From Yanshouia hominis (GTDB taxonomy: Bacteria > Bacillota > Clostridia > Oscillospirales > Ruminococcaceae), in assembly GCA_014385025.1 (NCBI GenBank), contig JACRTB010000010.1:1-64000 (forward strand): a DNA stretch of 64,000 bases, written 5' to 3'. The notes under the pieces are model-generated. The model searched no databases. It had not been told where the DNA came from and was given only the letters and a program-made list of their open reading frames with translations. Positions 16,572 to 24,518 of this stretch are shown here, piece after piece. Within the stretch, counting starts at the first letter, position 1. Every line of letters starts with the position of its first letter. Made by a program: the position numbers and the translations under genes.

Positions 16572-17102
16572 CTACACAATCAGAAATTCATTTTCCTGCT
16601 CGATATATCTGCAAAAGGCAAATATACCGCAAAGGATTTCCGGAGCAAATCCACAGTGATCTTCCACAGTCCATCCTCCCACAATACCCTTGTGCATGAT
16701 GCGGAGAACCTCCGAATTGTCGTTGTTCGTCAAAGAATAATTCTGGCTGTTGTGCATGGTCAAAAGATATTCTTCGCCGTTCACAACAATATTGGCATGG
16801 TCAACTCTTGGCATTCTGCAAATTGGCCAGCCCACCACATTGGGATCATCACCATCCGCATATCCGGGACGAGCAGAACCGATTAGCTGATTTCCATTGT
16901 CGGTCAGTATATATTCCCGATTTCTTACATCACCGGAACTTGCTTTAGATTCATCAAGATAACGGACATCTGCCGTTAAAAGCAGCTCGCCTGCAATGCT
17001 GAGAATCTTTCTTTGCGGACCGATCAACGCACTTTTTATTCTTGCCAAAGCACGTTGCGATTCATTTTTATATAGAACGCCTGCCTTTATCGTGTATTGC
17101 AC
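16572..17102 (-). CDS. Tubby/LURP-one-like C-terminal fold protein (putative)
   Basis: A 176-residue, beta-rich protein. Repeated strand motifs such as REYILTDNGNQLIGSARPG, HANIVVNGEEYLLTMHN and GWTVEDHCGFAPEILC, and the closing helix LCGIFAFCRYIEQENEF, fit the LURP-one/Tubby-like barrel with a central helix. GTG 17102 is preferred because AGGAGG lies upstream; an in-frame ATG farther up would overlap the chromate transporter gene. It is placed between lgt and the chromate transporter genes on one transcript. Proteins of this fold may bind phosphoinositide-like or membrane lipids, which would fit next to Lgt, but this is a guess. Confidence 0.55.
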   Translation of the reverse strand: MQYTIKAGVLYKNESQRALARIKSALIGPQRKILSIAGELLLTADVRYLDESKASSGDVRNREYILTDNGNQLIGSARPGYADGDDPNVVGWPICRMPRVDHANIVVNGEEYLLTMHNSQNYSLTNNDNSEVLRIMHKGIVGGWTVEDHCGFAPEILCGIFAFCRYIEQENEFLIV

Positions 17103-17118
17103 AACTGTGCCTCCTCTC

Positions 17119-17682
17119 TTATACAAGTGAATACATAATGATTCCCACAACTCCCGAACCTACCATAACCCAAAGCGGATTTGGTTTCCACTTTCTTAAA
17201 ACAAAAATGCCAAAGGTAAAAATAATCACGGCAGTCACATCCAAAGATGTCAAATCATTGGGAAGCGTTCTCTGCCCGTAAAACGCCATAATCAACAGTG
17301 AAATACCCGCCGATGCGATCATTGCAATGACCGCAGGACGAAGTCCGGCAAGAATGCCCTGCACCATATTCAATCCACGGAAACGATAATAGATATAGGC
17401 AAGGGTCATTACGATAACACAGGATGGAAACACACAGCCAACCGTTGCGATGACAGCACCGGGAAGACCTGCGACTTGGATACCAACAAATGTTGCTGAG
17501 TTAATCGCAATGGGGCCGGGTGTCATTTCAGCGATAGTCATAATATCCGCAAATTGTGTCATTGTAAGCCAAGGATGAATATCCACCACTTGATTCTGAA
17601 TCAATGGCATGGCAGCATATCCGCCGCCAATACTGAATAATCCAATTTGAAAAAAGCTCCAGAACAATTCAAGGTATATCAC
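17119..17682 (-). CDS. Chromate transporter, half-size CHR protein (second subunit)
   Basis: A 187-residue membrane protein with one CHR domain: GLFSIGGGYAAMPLIQ, then MTPGPIAINSATFVGIQVAG. This is the conserved glycine and proline pattern of ChrA. It overlaps the upstream half by 4 bases. Short CHR proteins act as pairs that export chromate or transport related oxyanions such as sulfate in the proton gradient. The true substrate cannot be read from sequence. Confidence 0.88.
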   Translation of the reverse strand: MIYLELFWSFFQIGLFSIGGGYAAMPLIQNQVVDIHPWLTMTQFADIMTIAEMTPGPIAINSATFVGIQVAGLPGAVIATVGCVFPSCVIVMTLAYIYYRFRGLNMVQGILAGLRPAVIAMIASAGISLLIMAFYGQRTLPNDLTSLDVTAVIIFTFGIFVLRKWKPNPLWVMVGSGVVGIIMYSLV

Positions 17683-18254
17683 CGTTTATCACCTACTTTC
17701 CGCATTTTTCCTTGATGCCATGTATCCGCTGCTCCGATCACGCCACAGACAAGAATAATGACTATGATATTCACAGAGAAAAAGCGAACGGCTACAAAAG
17801 AACCAAGCATAACAATAACAGGCAATAGTCGTTTTTTCTGGAAAATGGTTTTTGCCATATTGATCACAACATCACAGATTACTGCCGCCACTCCGCAGAG
17901 CATTCCTGCCATTGCCATATTTACAATGGCATTATCTCGAAATGCCTGATAAAACATGGAAATGATAGAAATAATTATCAATGGCGGCAATATAGTTCCC
18001 AATACCGTGAGCATTGCGCCGGGGAACCCCGCCACATGATAACCTACCAAAATGGAAGCATTAACTGCTATTGCGCCCGGAGAAGACTGTGCGATTGCGG
18101 TCAGATCCATCATCTCATCTTCTTCAATCCAACCAAGTTCCTCCACGAATTTCTTTCGCATCAACGGAATGATTACAAATCCACCGCCAAAAGTGCAAGC
18201 ACTCAGTTCAAAAGTGGAGAAAAACAATTTTTTGTATTTTTGCAAGCTATTCAC
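17679..18254 (-). CDS. Chromate transporter, half-size CHR protein (first subunit)
   Basis: A 191-residue CHR-domain protein: FELSACTFGGGFVIIPLM, then SSPGAIAVNASILVGYHVAG. It pairs with the next gene. GTG 18254 is chosen because an in-frame ATG at 18290 falls inside the TATAAT box (18294-18289) of the promoter; AAAGGA lies upstream of the GTG. It is the first gene of the cargo operon CHR-CHR-Tubby-lgt and is transcribed away from the LysR gene, the usual arrangement for LysR control. Confidence 0.85.
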   Translation of the reverse strand: MNSLQKYKKLFFSTFELSACTFGGGFVIIPLMRKKFVEELGWIEEDEMMDLTAIAQSSPGAIAVNASILVGYHVAGFPGAMLTVLGTILPPLIIISIISMFYQAFRDNAIVNMAMAGMLCGVAAVICDVVINMAKTIFQKKRLLPVIVMLGSFVAVRFFSVNIIVIILVCGVIGAADTWHQGKMRKVGDKR

Positions 18255-18288
18255 TTCTAAAAATGCCGTCCTTTCTATGTTTATTAAC

Positions 18289-18319
18289 ATTATACCGCTT
18301 GATTTCTGATAACGGAAAT
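18289..18319 (-). promoter_or_regulatory. Promoter and possible LysR operator of the chromate transporter operon
   Basis: Minus-strand TATAAT at 18294-18289 with only a poor -35 (TTCCGT, 18317-18312). An imperfect palindrome TTTC-N8-GAAA (18303-18318) overlaps the -35, in the range of a LysR-type box. A weak -35 plus a divergent LysR gene suggest activation. Confidence 0.55.
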
Positions 18320-18367
18320 AATATAATTTTACAGAAAGGATAAGTATTTTTATATAAGGGGATTGTT

Positions 18368-19285
18368 ATGACGATACGACACATGATAATATTTCGTACC
18401 GTATGCGAAAATGGATATAATTCCACCAAAGCAGCGGAAGTTTTACACATGACACAGCCAGCAGTCAGCCTTGCCATTAAGGAACTGGAGCAATATTACG
18501 GAGTACACCTGTTTGACAGAATCGGCAGACGATTGCAAATCACCGATGCAGGGCAGCATTTTCTTCAATATGCGATACATATATCCGACTTGTTTTCAGA
18601 TATGGAAACAGGGTTGCGTGATTGGGATTCTAAAGGAGTTCTCCGTATTGGTGCAAGCATCACCATCGGCTCGCAGTTTTTACCGAACTATGTAAAGGCA
18701 TTCTCTGAACTCTGCCCAGGGCTTGATGTCAGAGTTACCGTTGATCAATCAGAACGTCTGGAACAAAAAATTTTGGCAAATGAATTGGATTGTGCGTTGA
18801 TCGAAGGTATTGCACATGATCCAAATATCGTTTCGGAAGCCTACATGGAAGATCATCTGAGTGTTATATGCGGTACGGATAAAGGCTGGACACAGGGGCA
18901 AGTTATATCCATAGAAGATTTTCAAAGACAGCGATTTCTCTTGCGAGAAAAAGGCAGTGGCACACGAGAGGTGTTTAACCGTGTAGTTGAACAGGCTGGC
19001 TTCCACATTACACCAGTATGGGAAGCAATGAGCACAACAGCACTGGTCAATGCTGCAATCAATGGATTAGGAATTGCTGTATTACCGCATCGAATGATTC
19101 TTCCGGCTCTGCGACAAGGTTTGATTTGTACTGTCAAAGTAGAGGGGTTGAGTTTCAGCCGAAATTTCCATATAATTCATCATAAAGATAAGTTTTTAAC
19201 AACTTCTGCTAAGCGATTTATTACTTTGTGCAGAGATTTTGAGACTGATTACCCCTTGCCTTGTTACAACGGACTATATGAATAA
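18368..19285 (+). CDS. LysR family transcriptional regulator
   Basis: A 305-residue LysR regulator of standard length. The N-terminal winged HTH shows NSTKAAEVLHMTQPAVSLAIKELEQYYGVHLFDRIGR. The effector domain follows with LRIGASITIGSQFLPNYV and IKGLGIAVLP-like NGLGIAVLPHRM. It is divergent to the chromate transporter operon, with 113 bases between starts, and should control it and its own gene. The co-inducer is unknown; an oxyanion is possible from context. Confidence 0.92.
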   Translation: MTIRHMIIFRTVCENGYNSTKAAEVLHMTQPAVSLAIKELEQYYGVHLFDRIGRRLQITDAGQHFLQYAIHISDLFSDMETGLRDWDSKGVLRIGASITIGSQFLPNYVKAFSELCPGLDVRVTVDQSERLEQKILANELDCALIEGIAHDPNIVSEAYMEDHLSVICGTDKGWTQGQVISIEDFQRQRFLLREKGSGTREVFNRVVEQAGFHITPVWEAMSTTALVNAAINGLGIAVLPHRMILPALRQGLICTVKVEGLSFSRNFHIIHHKDKFLTTSAKRFITLCRDFETDYPLPCYNGLYE

Positions 19286-19291
19286 AAGATT

Positions 19292-19328
19292 AGAGCCGCA
19301 GTTCAATCACATGACTGCGGCTCTTGCA
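19292..19328. terminator. Bidirectional terminator after the LysR gene
   Basis: AGAGCCGCAGT (19292-19302) pairs with ACTGCGGCTCT (19314-19324). It separates the convergent LysR and DUF6061-like genes. Confidence 0.75.
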
Positions 19329-19331
19329 ATA

Positions 19332-19577
19332 TTAGTATAAAGATTTATATTCAGTTACAGTTTTCAGATATGCTTCGGGATTGCCGTTCAGTATCAGCTC
19401 AGCGTATGCTACCGGGTCATTGTAAATCAGATAATCAAGCTCTGATCGCTGATACATATTATCGGCAACCTCATTCTCCACGGCGATGGTATCAATGGCA
19501 ATCATGCTGCCATCTAAGAATTTCAGTTCTACACAAGCGGTATCCATGTTAAACTCACAAGAAATCAATCTATCCAT
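19332..19577 (-). CDS. Small element-end protein (DUF6061-like)
   Basis: An 81-residue acidic protein: LISCEFNMDTACVELKFLDGSMIAIDT, ending TEYKSLY. It resembles a small family repeatedly found at the end of clostridial mobile elements (I would place it in DUF6061). GGAGG precedes the ATG. It lies 24 bases after the new end of rlmD and would be co-transcribed with it. Function unknown. Confidence 0.65.
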   Translation of the reverse strand: MDRLISCEFNMDTACVELKFLDGSMIAIDTIAVENEVADNMYQRSELDYLIYNDPVAYAELILNGNPEAYLKTVTEYKSLY

Positions 19578-19601
19578 AAGAAACCTCCATTTTGCGGGAT
19601 G

Positions 19602-21242
19602 TTAGATCATCCCAAAATATTTGAATGCTTCTCGGATTGCTTTCTCTTTTTCCGGCGGACACATGGGCTGTCTGGAATCCTCGGACTTCGGCAAATTGTA
19701 ATTCTTGCCAACTTCAATCCCACATTTCCTCTTAATCTGTGAGATATAAAGATTGGATACCTTTAACCCGCTATGCTCCAGCACATAGTCTTTGATCTGG
19801 GTGTAGGTTGCCCCATCCTGAAATTCGGACATATCCATATCTTCCAAAGAGAACTCAACCCGAATCTTTTTCGAGTCGACCTCGCCCTTGGAAAGCAAGA
19901 CAACCGTCTCCACATGTGCCGTTCTTGGAAACATATCCACCGCCTGAACCCTCACCGGGCGGTAGCCCAAGGCATTGAAAGAGGCGGCGTCCCGCGCGGC
20001 GGTGGCGCTGTCGCAGGAGACCATCACCACCCGCTCCGGCTTCATCCGCGCGATGGTTTCGGTCAGTCCGGGGGCGCAGCCCTTGCGCGGCGGGTCGATC
20101 ACCACCACGTCGGGGGAAATCCCCTCGCGCTCGAGGGCAAGCGCCGCGTCCGCCGCGTCGCCGCAGAGAAAGCGGGCGTTTTCCACCCCGTTGCGAAGAG
20201 CGTTGACCCGGGCGTTTTCGACTGCCTCTGGAATAATTTCCACTCCGATCAGCTGTTTTACCCGCTTCGCCATGGAAAGGCCGATGGTGCCCGCCCCGCA
20301 GTAGAGATCAAGAAGAGTTTCCCGCCCGGTGAGGGCGGCGAAATCGGCGGCGGCCGCATAGAGCTGCTCCGCCCCCCGGCGGTTGACCTGATAGAAGGAG
20401 AGCGGGGAAAGCTCAAAAGAAAGACCGCAGAGCCGGTCGGTAATGGAATCCTTCCCCCAGAGGGTACGGCACTCCCGGCCGAGCAGGACGTTGGTGCGGG
20501 CGGTGTTCACGTTGAGAATGATCGAAACGGTCCGGGGGCAGGCGGCGCGCAGCTCCTCGGTCAGCGCTCCTTCGGCGGGAATGGAATGGCCGTTGGCAAT
20601 CATGCATGCCATGACCTCGCCGGTTGCCTCCGCCTGCCGCAGATAGAGCGAGCGAATCAGTCCGGTGTGCGTTTCCTCGTCGTAAACCGAAATACGGTGC
20701 CTGCGAATCCAGCCGAGCGCGGCGCGGCAAAGGGCGGAAAAGACCTCCGGATGGAGCAGGCAGTCGCCGACCGGCTCGACCCGATGGGAACGTTTGGCAT
20801 AAAACCCAAGCACCGGCTCCCCGTTCTGCATCCGGATGGGGTAGATCGCTTTGTTGCGATAGCGGTCGGACGCGGGGGAGGGCAGGCAGGGGGGCGCGGG
20901 CAGGTCGATTCCGCCGATCCGGCGGAGGTTTTCGCTTACCCAGCGTCCCTTGACGCGCAGCTCCTCCGCGTAGGTCAGATGGCGCAGCGAGCAGCTTCCG
21001 CAGCGGCGGTAGACGGGGCATCCGGAGCAGGCGTCTCTGCTGCGGCCGGGGCCGGACGACAGAAGCTCCTGCACGACGCCGTAGGCGAGCCGGGGCGTTG
21101 CCTTGACAATCTTGGCGGAGATGCGGTCACCCGCCGCGGTGTTGGGCACAAAGACGGCAAGTCCGTCCGCGCGGCCGACGCCGCTTCCGTCATTGGCAAT
21201 ATCGTCGATGACAAGTTCAACGGTTTGATTTTTTTGCAGCAT
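19602..21242 (-). CDS. rlmD: 23S rRNA (uracil-5-)-methyltransferase RlmD/RumA with element-supplied C-terminal tail
   Basis: A 546-residue class I methyltransferase. It opens with a TRAM domain (about 1-60), then an iron-sulfur cysteine group CSGCPVYRRCGSC, the SAM-binding LLDLYCGAGTIGLSMA, DPPRKGCAPGL, and the catalytic cysteine in VMVSCDSATAARD. It methylates C5 of a 23S rRNA uridine. Codons 1-445 are GC-rich host sequence. Residues 446-546, from TVVLLSKGEVDSKK to AFKYFGMI, are AT-richer and come from the mobile element. A host protein ending CVVLMQRLRTD (456 residues) can be rebuilt from the far end of the element. ATG 21242 has GGGAGGA upstream. The tail resembles an appended domain seen on other clostridial RlmD proteins. 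Confidence 0.92.
   Translation of the reverse strand: MLQKNQTVELVIDDIANDGSGVGRADGLAVFVPNTAAGDRISAKIVKATPRLAYGVVQELLSSGPGRSRDACSGCPVYRRCGSCSLRHLTYAEELRVKGRWVSENLRRIGGIDLPAPPCLPSPASDRYRNKAIYPIRMQNGEPVLGFYAKRSHRVEPVGDCLLHPEVFSALCRAALGWIRRHRISVYDEETHTGLIRSLYLRQAEATGEVMACMIANGHSIPAEGALTEELRAACPRTVSIILNVNTARTNVLLGRECRTLWGKDSITDRLCGLSFELSPLSFYQVNRRGAEQLYAAAADFAALTGRETLLDLYCGAGTIGLSMAKRVKQLIGVEIIPEAVENARVNALRNGVENARFLCGDAADAALALEREGISPDVVVIDPPRKGCAPGLTETIARMKPERVVMVSCDSATAARDAASFNALGYRPVRVQAVDMFPRTAHVETVVLLSKGEVDSKKIRVEFSLEDMDMSEFQDGATYTQIKDYVLEHSGLKVSNLYISQIKRKCGIEVGKNYNLPKSEDSRQPMCPPEKEKAIREAFKYFGMI
19905..19912 (-). other. Right attachment junction within rlmD codon 445
   Basis: GAG (19910-19908) marks the crossover between host codons (…RTAHVE) and element codons (TVVLLSKGEVDSKK…). 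It mirrors the junction in the recombinase gene at 6084-6082 in the same codon phase. Confidence 0.6.
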
Positions 21243-21278
21243 GGTTCCTCCCGATGCCGGCACAGCCGGCCGTCAGCA

Positions 21279-22223
21279 TTAAAATAACCCGATGGACCGC
21301 ATCAGGTAGACCCCCGCGAAGAGGGTAAAGCAGGAAAAGGCCGAGGTGAAGACCACCATTTCTCCGGCCAGCGCGGCGTCCCCTCCCTCGCTGTCGGCCA
21401 TAATGGCGACAACCGAGGCTGTGGGCATCGCAAAATCGATGAAGATCGCCCCCAGCTCATACCGCCGGAAGCCCAGCAGCCAGCCCGCGGCGACAACGGC
21501 AGCCGGGAGCAGAATCAGCTTGATGACACAGCCGGCGGCCAGCAGCCGCCGGTGCTCCGCCGCGCTTCTGAAATTAAGGCGCGCGCCCAGGCCGAGCATT
21601 GCGATGGGAGCGGCGGCCCCGGCGAGATCGCGGATCGGCTCGATGATAATCGTGGGAAGAACCACGCCGGAGAGAGAGCAGAGGATTCCGAGCAGCGCGG
21701 CGATGATCAGCGGATGGGTCGCCACCGAGCGGATGACGGCGGCGGCGTTGACCGGCTCCCCTTCGCCGCGGTCATAAATTTTCATCAGCAGAACACTCAT
21801 GACATTTCCAAGCGGCACCATGGTGGCGACTGTCAGGATGGAAGGCCCCGCGCCAACCTCTCCAAAAAGGTTGTAGGCCATCCCGATGCCGAAAAGCACG
21901 ATGTTTGAGCGGAATCCCGCATGGATGACGACGCATGCCTGCTCCCGGTCGCGGACAAAATGAGGCACGGCCAGCAGCAGGATGGCAAAGCTCGCGGCGT
22001 AGGCTCCAAGCGAGAAGCCGATCAGCCGGAGGTCGGAAAAACTCAGGGTGGAGGAATAACCCGAGGAAAATCCGATGCAGGGGAAAAGGACCCGGAAACA
22101 GAGCCGGTTGATAAAACGGATGTTGTCCTCCACGATCAGCCGCTTGCGCCGGCAGAGCCAGCCGGCCGCGATAATCACAAAAAGCGGAAGCACCGCATTG
22201 ACGGTGAAGAGAAAATTTTCCAT
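21279..22223 (-). CDS. AEC family transporter (auxin efflux carrier/malate permease-like)
   Basis: A 314-residue integral membrane protein with about ten helices in the AEC pattern. It starts FTVNAVLPLFVIIAAGWLCRRK and has the family's central GFRSNIVLFGIGMAYN and a C-terminal repeat with FAMPTASVVAIMAD. Members export or import small organic acids such as malate or auxin-like acids. It sits 36 bases upstream of rlmD on the same strand, so they may share a transcript. Substrate unknown. Confidence 0.87.
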   Translation of the reverse strand: MENFLFTVNAVLPLFVIIAAGWLCRRKRLIVEDNIRFINRLCFRVLFPCIGFSSGYSSTLSFSDLRLIGFSLGAYAASFAILLLAVPHFVRDREQACVVIHAGFRSNIVLFGIGMAYNLFGEVGAGPSILTVATMVPLGNVMSVLLMKIYDRGEGEPVNAAAVIRSVATHPLIIAALLGILCSLSGVVLPTIIIEPIRDLAGAAAPIAMLGLGARLNFRSAAEHRRLLAAGCVIKLILLPAAVVAAGWLLGFRRYELGAIFIDFAMPTASVVAIMADSEGGDAALAGEMVVFTSAFSCFTLFAGVYLMRSIGLF

Positions 22224-22347
22224 TTTGATTCCCCCCTGCTTTTCTATACTACTTTCTTTTTGGCAAAAAGTAAAGGTTTCAGGCGGTTTTATGCCGCTCC
22301 GGCAAGAAAGTTGGGCCCGGCTCTTTCCGCGCGGGGCATCGGCGTGC

Positions 22348-22353
22348 TATAAT
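22348..22353 (+). promoter_or_regulatory. Probable -10 box for the ABC-F gene
   Basis: TATAAT (22348-22353) about 115 bases before the ABC-F start, with a weak TTTCCG -35 at 18 bp. The leader is GC-rich and might allow translational control, but no clear leader peptide is seen. Confidence 0.45.
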
Positions 22354-22466
22354 AGTTTGCGGAAACTCCTCCGCTTTCCGGGACGCGCCGGAAATGCCGG
22401 AGGGTACTGATCGGATCGGCAGCGGCCCCATATTCCGGGGACGATGCCGCGGCAAGGGGATTTTTC

Positions 22467-24401
22467 ATGTTAATGACCATCAGCGATCTCGGCAAAAGCT
22501 TTGGCGCCGAGAAAATTTTTGAAAAAATCAACGCGAAAATAGAGGACAGGGACCGCATCGCTCTGATCGGGCCGAATGGAGCCGGGAAAACCACCCTCCT
22601 GAACCTGATTGCCGGACTGGACGAGCCGGATGAGGGGAGCATCTCGCGCGCCGACACGCTGCGGATCGGATATCTGCGGCAGAACGGCGGCCTGCTGCCC
22701 GACGGAACGATCGAAAGCGAGATGCGCCGGGCGCTCGGCGAGGTATTCGAGATCGAGCAGCAGATGCTGAAAACCGGAGAGCGGATGGCCGCCCTCACCG
22801 ACCACGGCAGCGAAGAATACCATGGACTTGAGCGGAAATATCAGGCGTTGGAGGAGCGGTACCTCAGTCTCGACGGCTATGGGGCGCAGGTGAAGATCAA
22901 CACGGTGCTCAACGGCATGGGATTCGGCGGCTTTGAGCGCTCCACCCCGGTGGAACGGATGTCGGGCGGCGAGCGCACCCGGCTGATGCTTGCGAAGCTG
23001 CTGGTCGAGCAGCCGGAGCTGCTGATCCTCGATGAGGCGACCAACCATCTCGATTTCCGGATGCTGGGCTGGTTGGAGGAGTATCTGCTCGGCTATAAGG
23101 GCGCGATCCTGACGGTGAGCCACGACCGCTACTTCCTCGACCGGGTGACCACCGCCACATGGGAGATCGAAAACCTGTCGCTAATCACCTATCCGGCGCC
23201 CTACGGACGATACCTCACCCTGCGTGAGGAACGGCTCGAACGGATGGAAAAGGAGTACGAGCGGTACACGCAGGAGGTTGCGCGGCTTCAGGATTACCAC
23301 GACCGCAACATCGTGCGGGCCACCACCTCATCGAGCGCCAAGAGCCGCCTGCGGATGATCGAGCACCTCGGGGAGGTGGAGAAGCCCTTCGTGCCGATGA
23401 AGCCGCCGAAGTTTTCCTTCACGCCGAAGCTGCGGCCCGTATCGGATATCCTGATTGCCGAGAATTTGACCCTCGAGGTCGGGGAGGGGGAGCGGCATAA
23501 GACGCTGCTTTCGGATTTTTTCCTGCATGTTAAGCGGGGGGAGCGCCTTGCGATCATCGGAGAAAACGGAGCGGGCAAATCAACCCTGCTGAAAACGCTG
23601 GCCGGCCGCCTGCCCCACCGGCTCGGCTCGGTGGAATGGGGCCGCAACGTGCGCCTTTCGGTCTTTGAGCAGGATTCCTCCGATCTGCACCCCGACAAGA
23701 CGGCGCTGATGGAGCTTTGGGACCGGTTTCCCTCCTCGACCGAGCACGAGCTGCGCACCCTTCTCGGCGGGCTTCAGCTCGCCGGAGAGGAGGCCTTCAA
23801 AAAGATCGGAGTTCTCTCGGGCGGAGAGCGCGCCCGGATCAAGCTCGCCTTTTTGATGATGGAGCACGCGAATGTACTGGTGATGGACGAGCCGACCAAC
23901 CATCTGGATATTCCGGCCAAGGAGTCGCTGGAGCAGGCGCTGCTCCGCTATGAGGGGACGCTGATCATTGTCAGTCACGACCGTTACCTTCTCTCCCGTC
24001 TGCCCACCCGCATCCTGCGGATGGCGGACGGCCGTGCCGAGAGCTTCGAGGGAAACTTCGAGGAGATGCAGCGGCAGCTCGCTTTGCGGGAGGAACGGGA
24101 GCGGGAACAAAAGCAGATTCCCCTGCCCAAGACCGCGGGGGAGGAATCCGCCTCGGCGAAGGATTACTACCGTTCCAAGGCGCAGCGCCGGGCCGAAGCC
24201 GAGCAAAAGCGCCGAACTGCCGAGCTGGAAGCGGAGATCGCCCGGCTGGAGGCGGCGGTGCAGGAGACGCAGGACCGGCTTGCAGACCCTGATACCGCCA
24301 GCGATTTTGAGCGTCTGACCGAGCTGACGGAGCAGATTTCCGGGTATGAGCAGGCGCTGGAGGCCGCGTATCAGGAATGGGACCGGCTGCTTTCCCGGTG
24401 A
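22467..24401 (+). CDS. ABC-F family ATP-binding protein (ribosome-associated type)
   Basis: A 644-residue soluble protein with two ABC ATPase domains and no membrane segments. Domain one has GPNGAGKTTL and MSGGERTRLML. Domain two has GENGAGKSTL and LSGGERARIKLA. The interdomain linker is charged and helical. The C-terminal region (about 560-644) is a coiled coil as in Uup/YfmR-like members. ABC-F proteins act on the ribosome, either resolving stalled complexes or protecting against antibiotics. It looks like a housekeeping type; resistance cannot be judged. Confidence 0.92.
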   Translation: MLMTISDLGKSFGAEKIFEKINAKIEDRDRIALIGPNGAGKTTLLNLIAGLDEPDEGSISRADTLRIGYLRQNGGLLPDGTIESEMRRALGEVFEIEQQMLKTGERMAALTDHGSEEYHGLERKYQALEERYLSLDGYGAQVKINTVLNGMGFGGFERSTPVERMSGGERTRLMLAKLLVEQPELLILDEATNHLDFRMLGWLEEYLLGYKGAILTVSHDRYFLDRVTTATWEIENLSLITYPAPYGRYLTLREERLERMEKEYERYTQEVARLQDYHDRNIVRATTSSSAKSRLRMIEHLGEVEKPFVPMKPPKFSFTPKLRPVSDILIAENLTLEVGEGERHKTLLSDFFLHVKRGERLAIIGENGAGKSTLLKTLAGRLPHRLGSVEWGRNVRLSVFEQDSSDLHPDKTALMELWDRFPSSTEHELRTLLGGLQLAGEEAFKKIGVLSGGERARIKLAFLMMEHANVLVMDEPTNHLDIPAKESLEQALLRYEGTLIIVSHDRYLLSRLPTRILRMADGRAESFEGNFEEMQRQLALREEREREQKQIPLPKTAGEESASAKDYYRSKAQRRAEAEQKRRTAELEAEIARLEAAVQETQDRLADPDTASDFERLTELTEQISGYEQALEAAYQEWDRLLSR

Positions 24402-24518
24402 GCAAACGCCTGAAAGAAAATGCAAAGATCAGCCCGCCGGGGCTGGCATTGCCGCCGATAGCATGCTATGATGGAAACAGAATCCGCGTCTGCGGAAAAC
24501 CTGCGGGAGGGCAGCTCT

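Larger units (their letters stand above)
6082..19910. mobile_element. Integrated mobilizable element of about 13.8 kb in the 3' end of rlmD
   Basis: The element runs from the recombinase 3' end to codon 445 of rlmD. At both ends the minus strand reads through a GAG codon: 6084-6082 in the recombinase (TVE-CVVLMQRLRTD) and 19910-19908 in rlmD (HVE-TVVLLSK). Joining the outer parts restores an uninterrupted RlmD of 456 residues, normal for the family. The interior looks AT-richer than the flanks. It encodes recombinase, XRE repressor, MobV relaxase with oriT, helicase, CHC2 primase, sigma-like factor and cargo, but no conjugation pore, so it should be mobilizable rather than self-transmissible. 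Confidence 0.85.
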
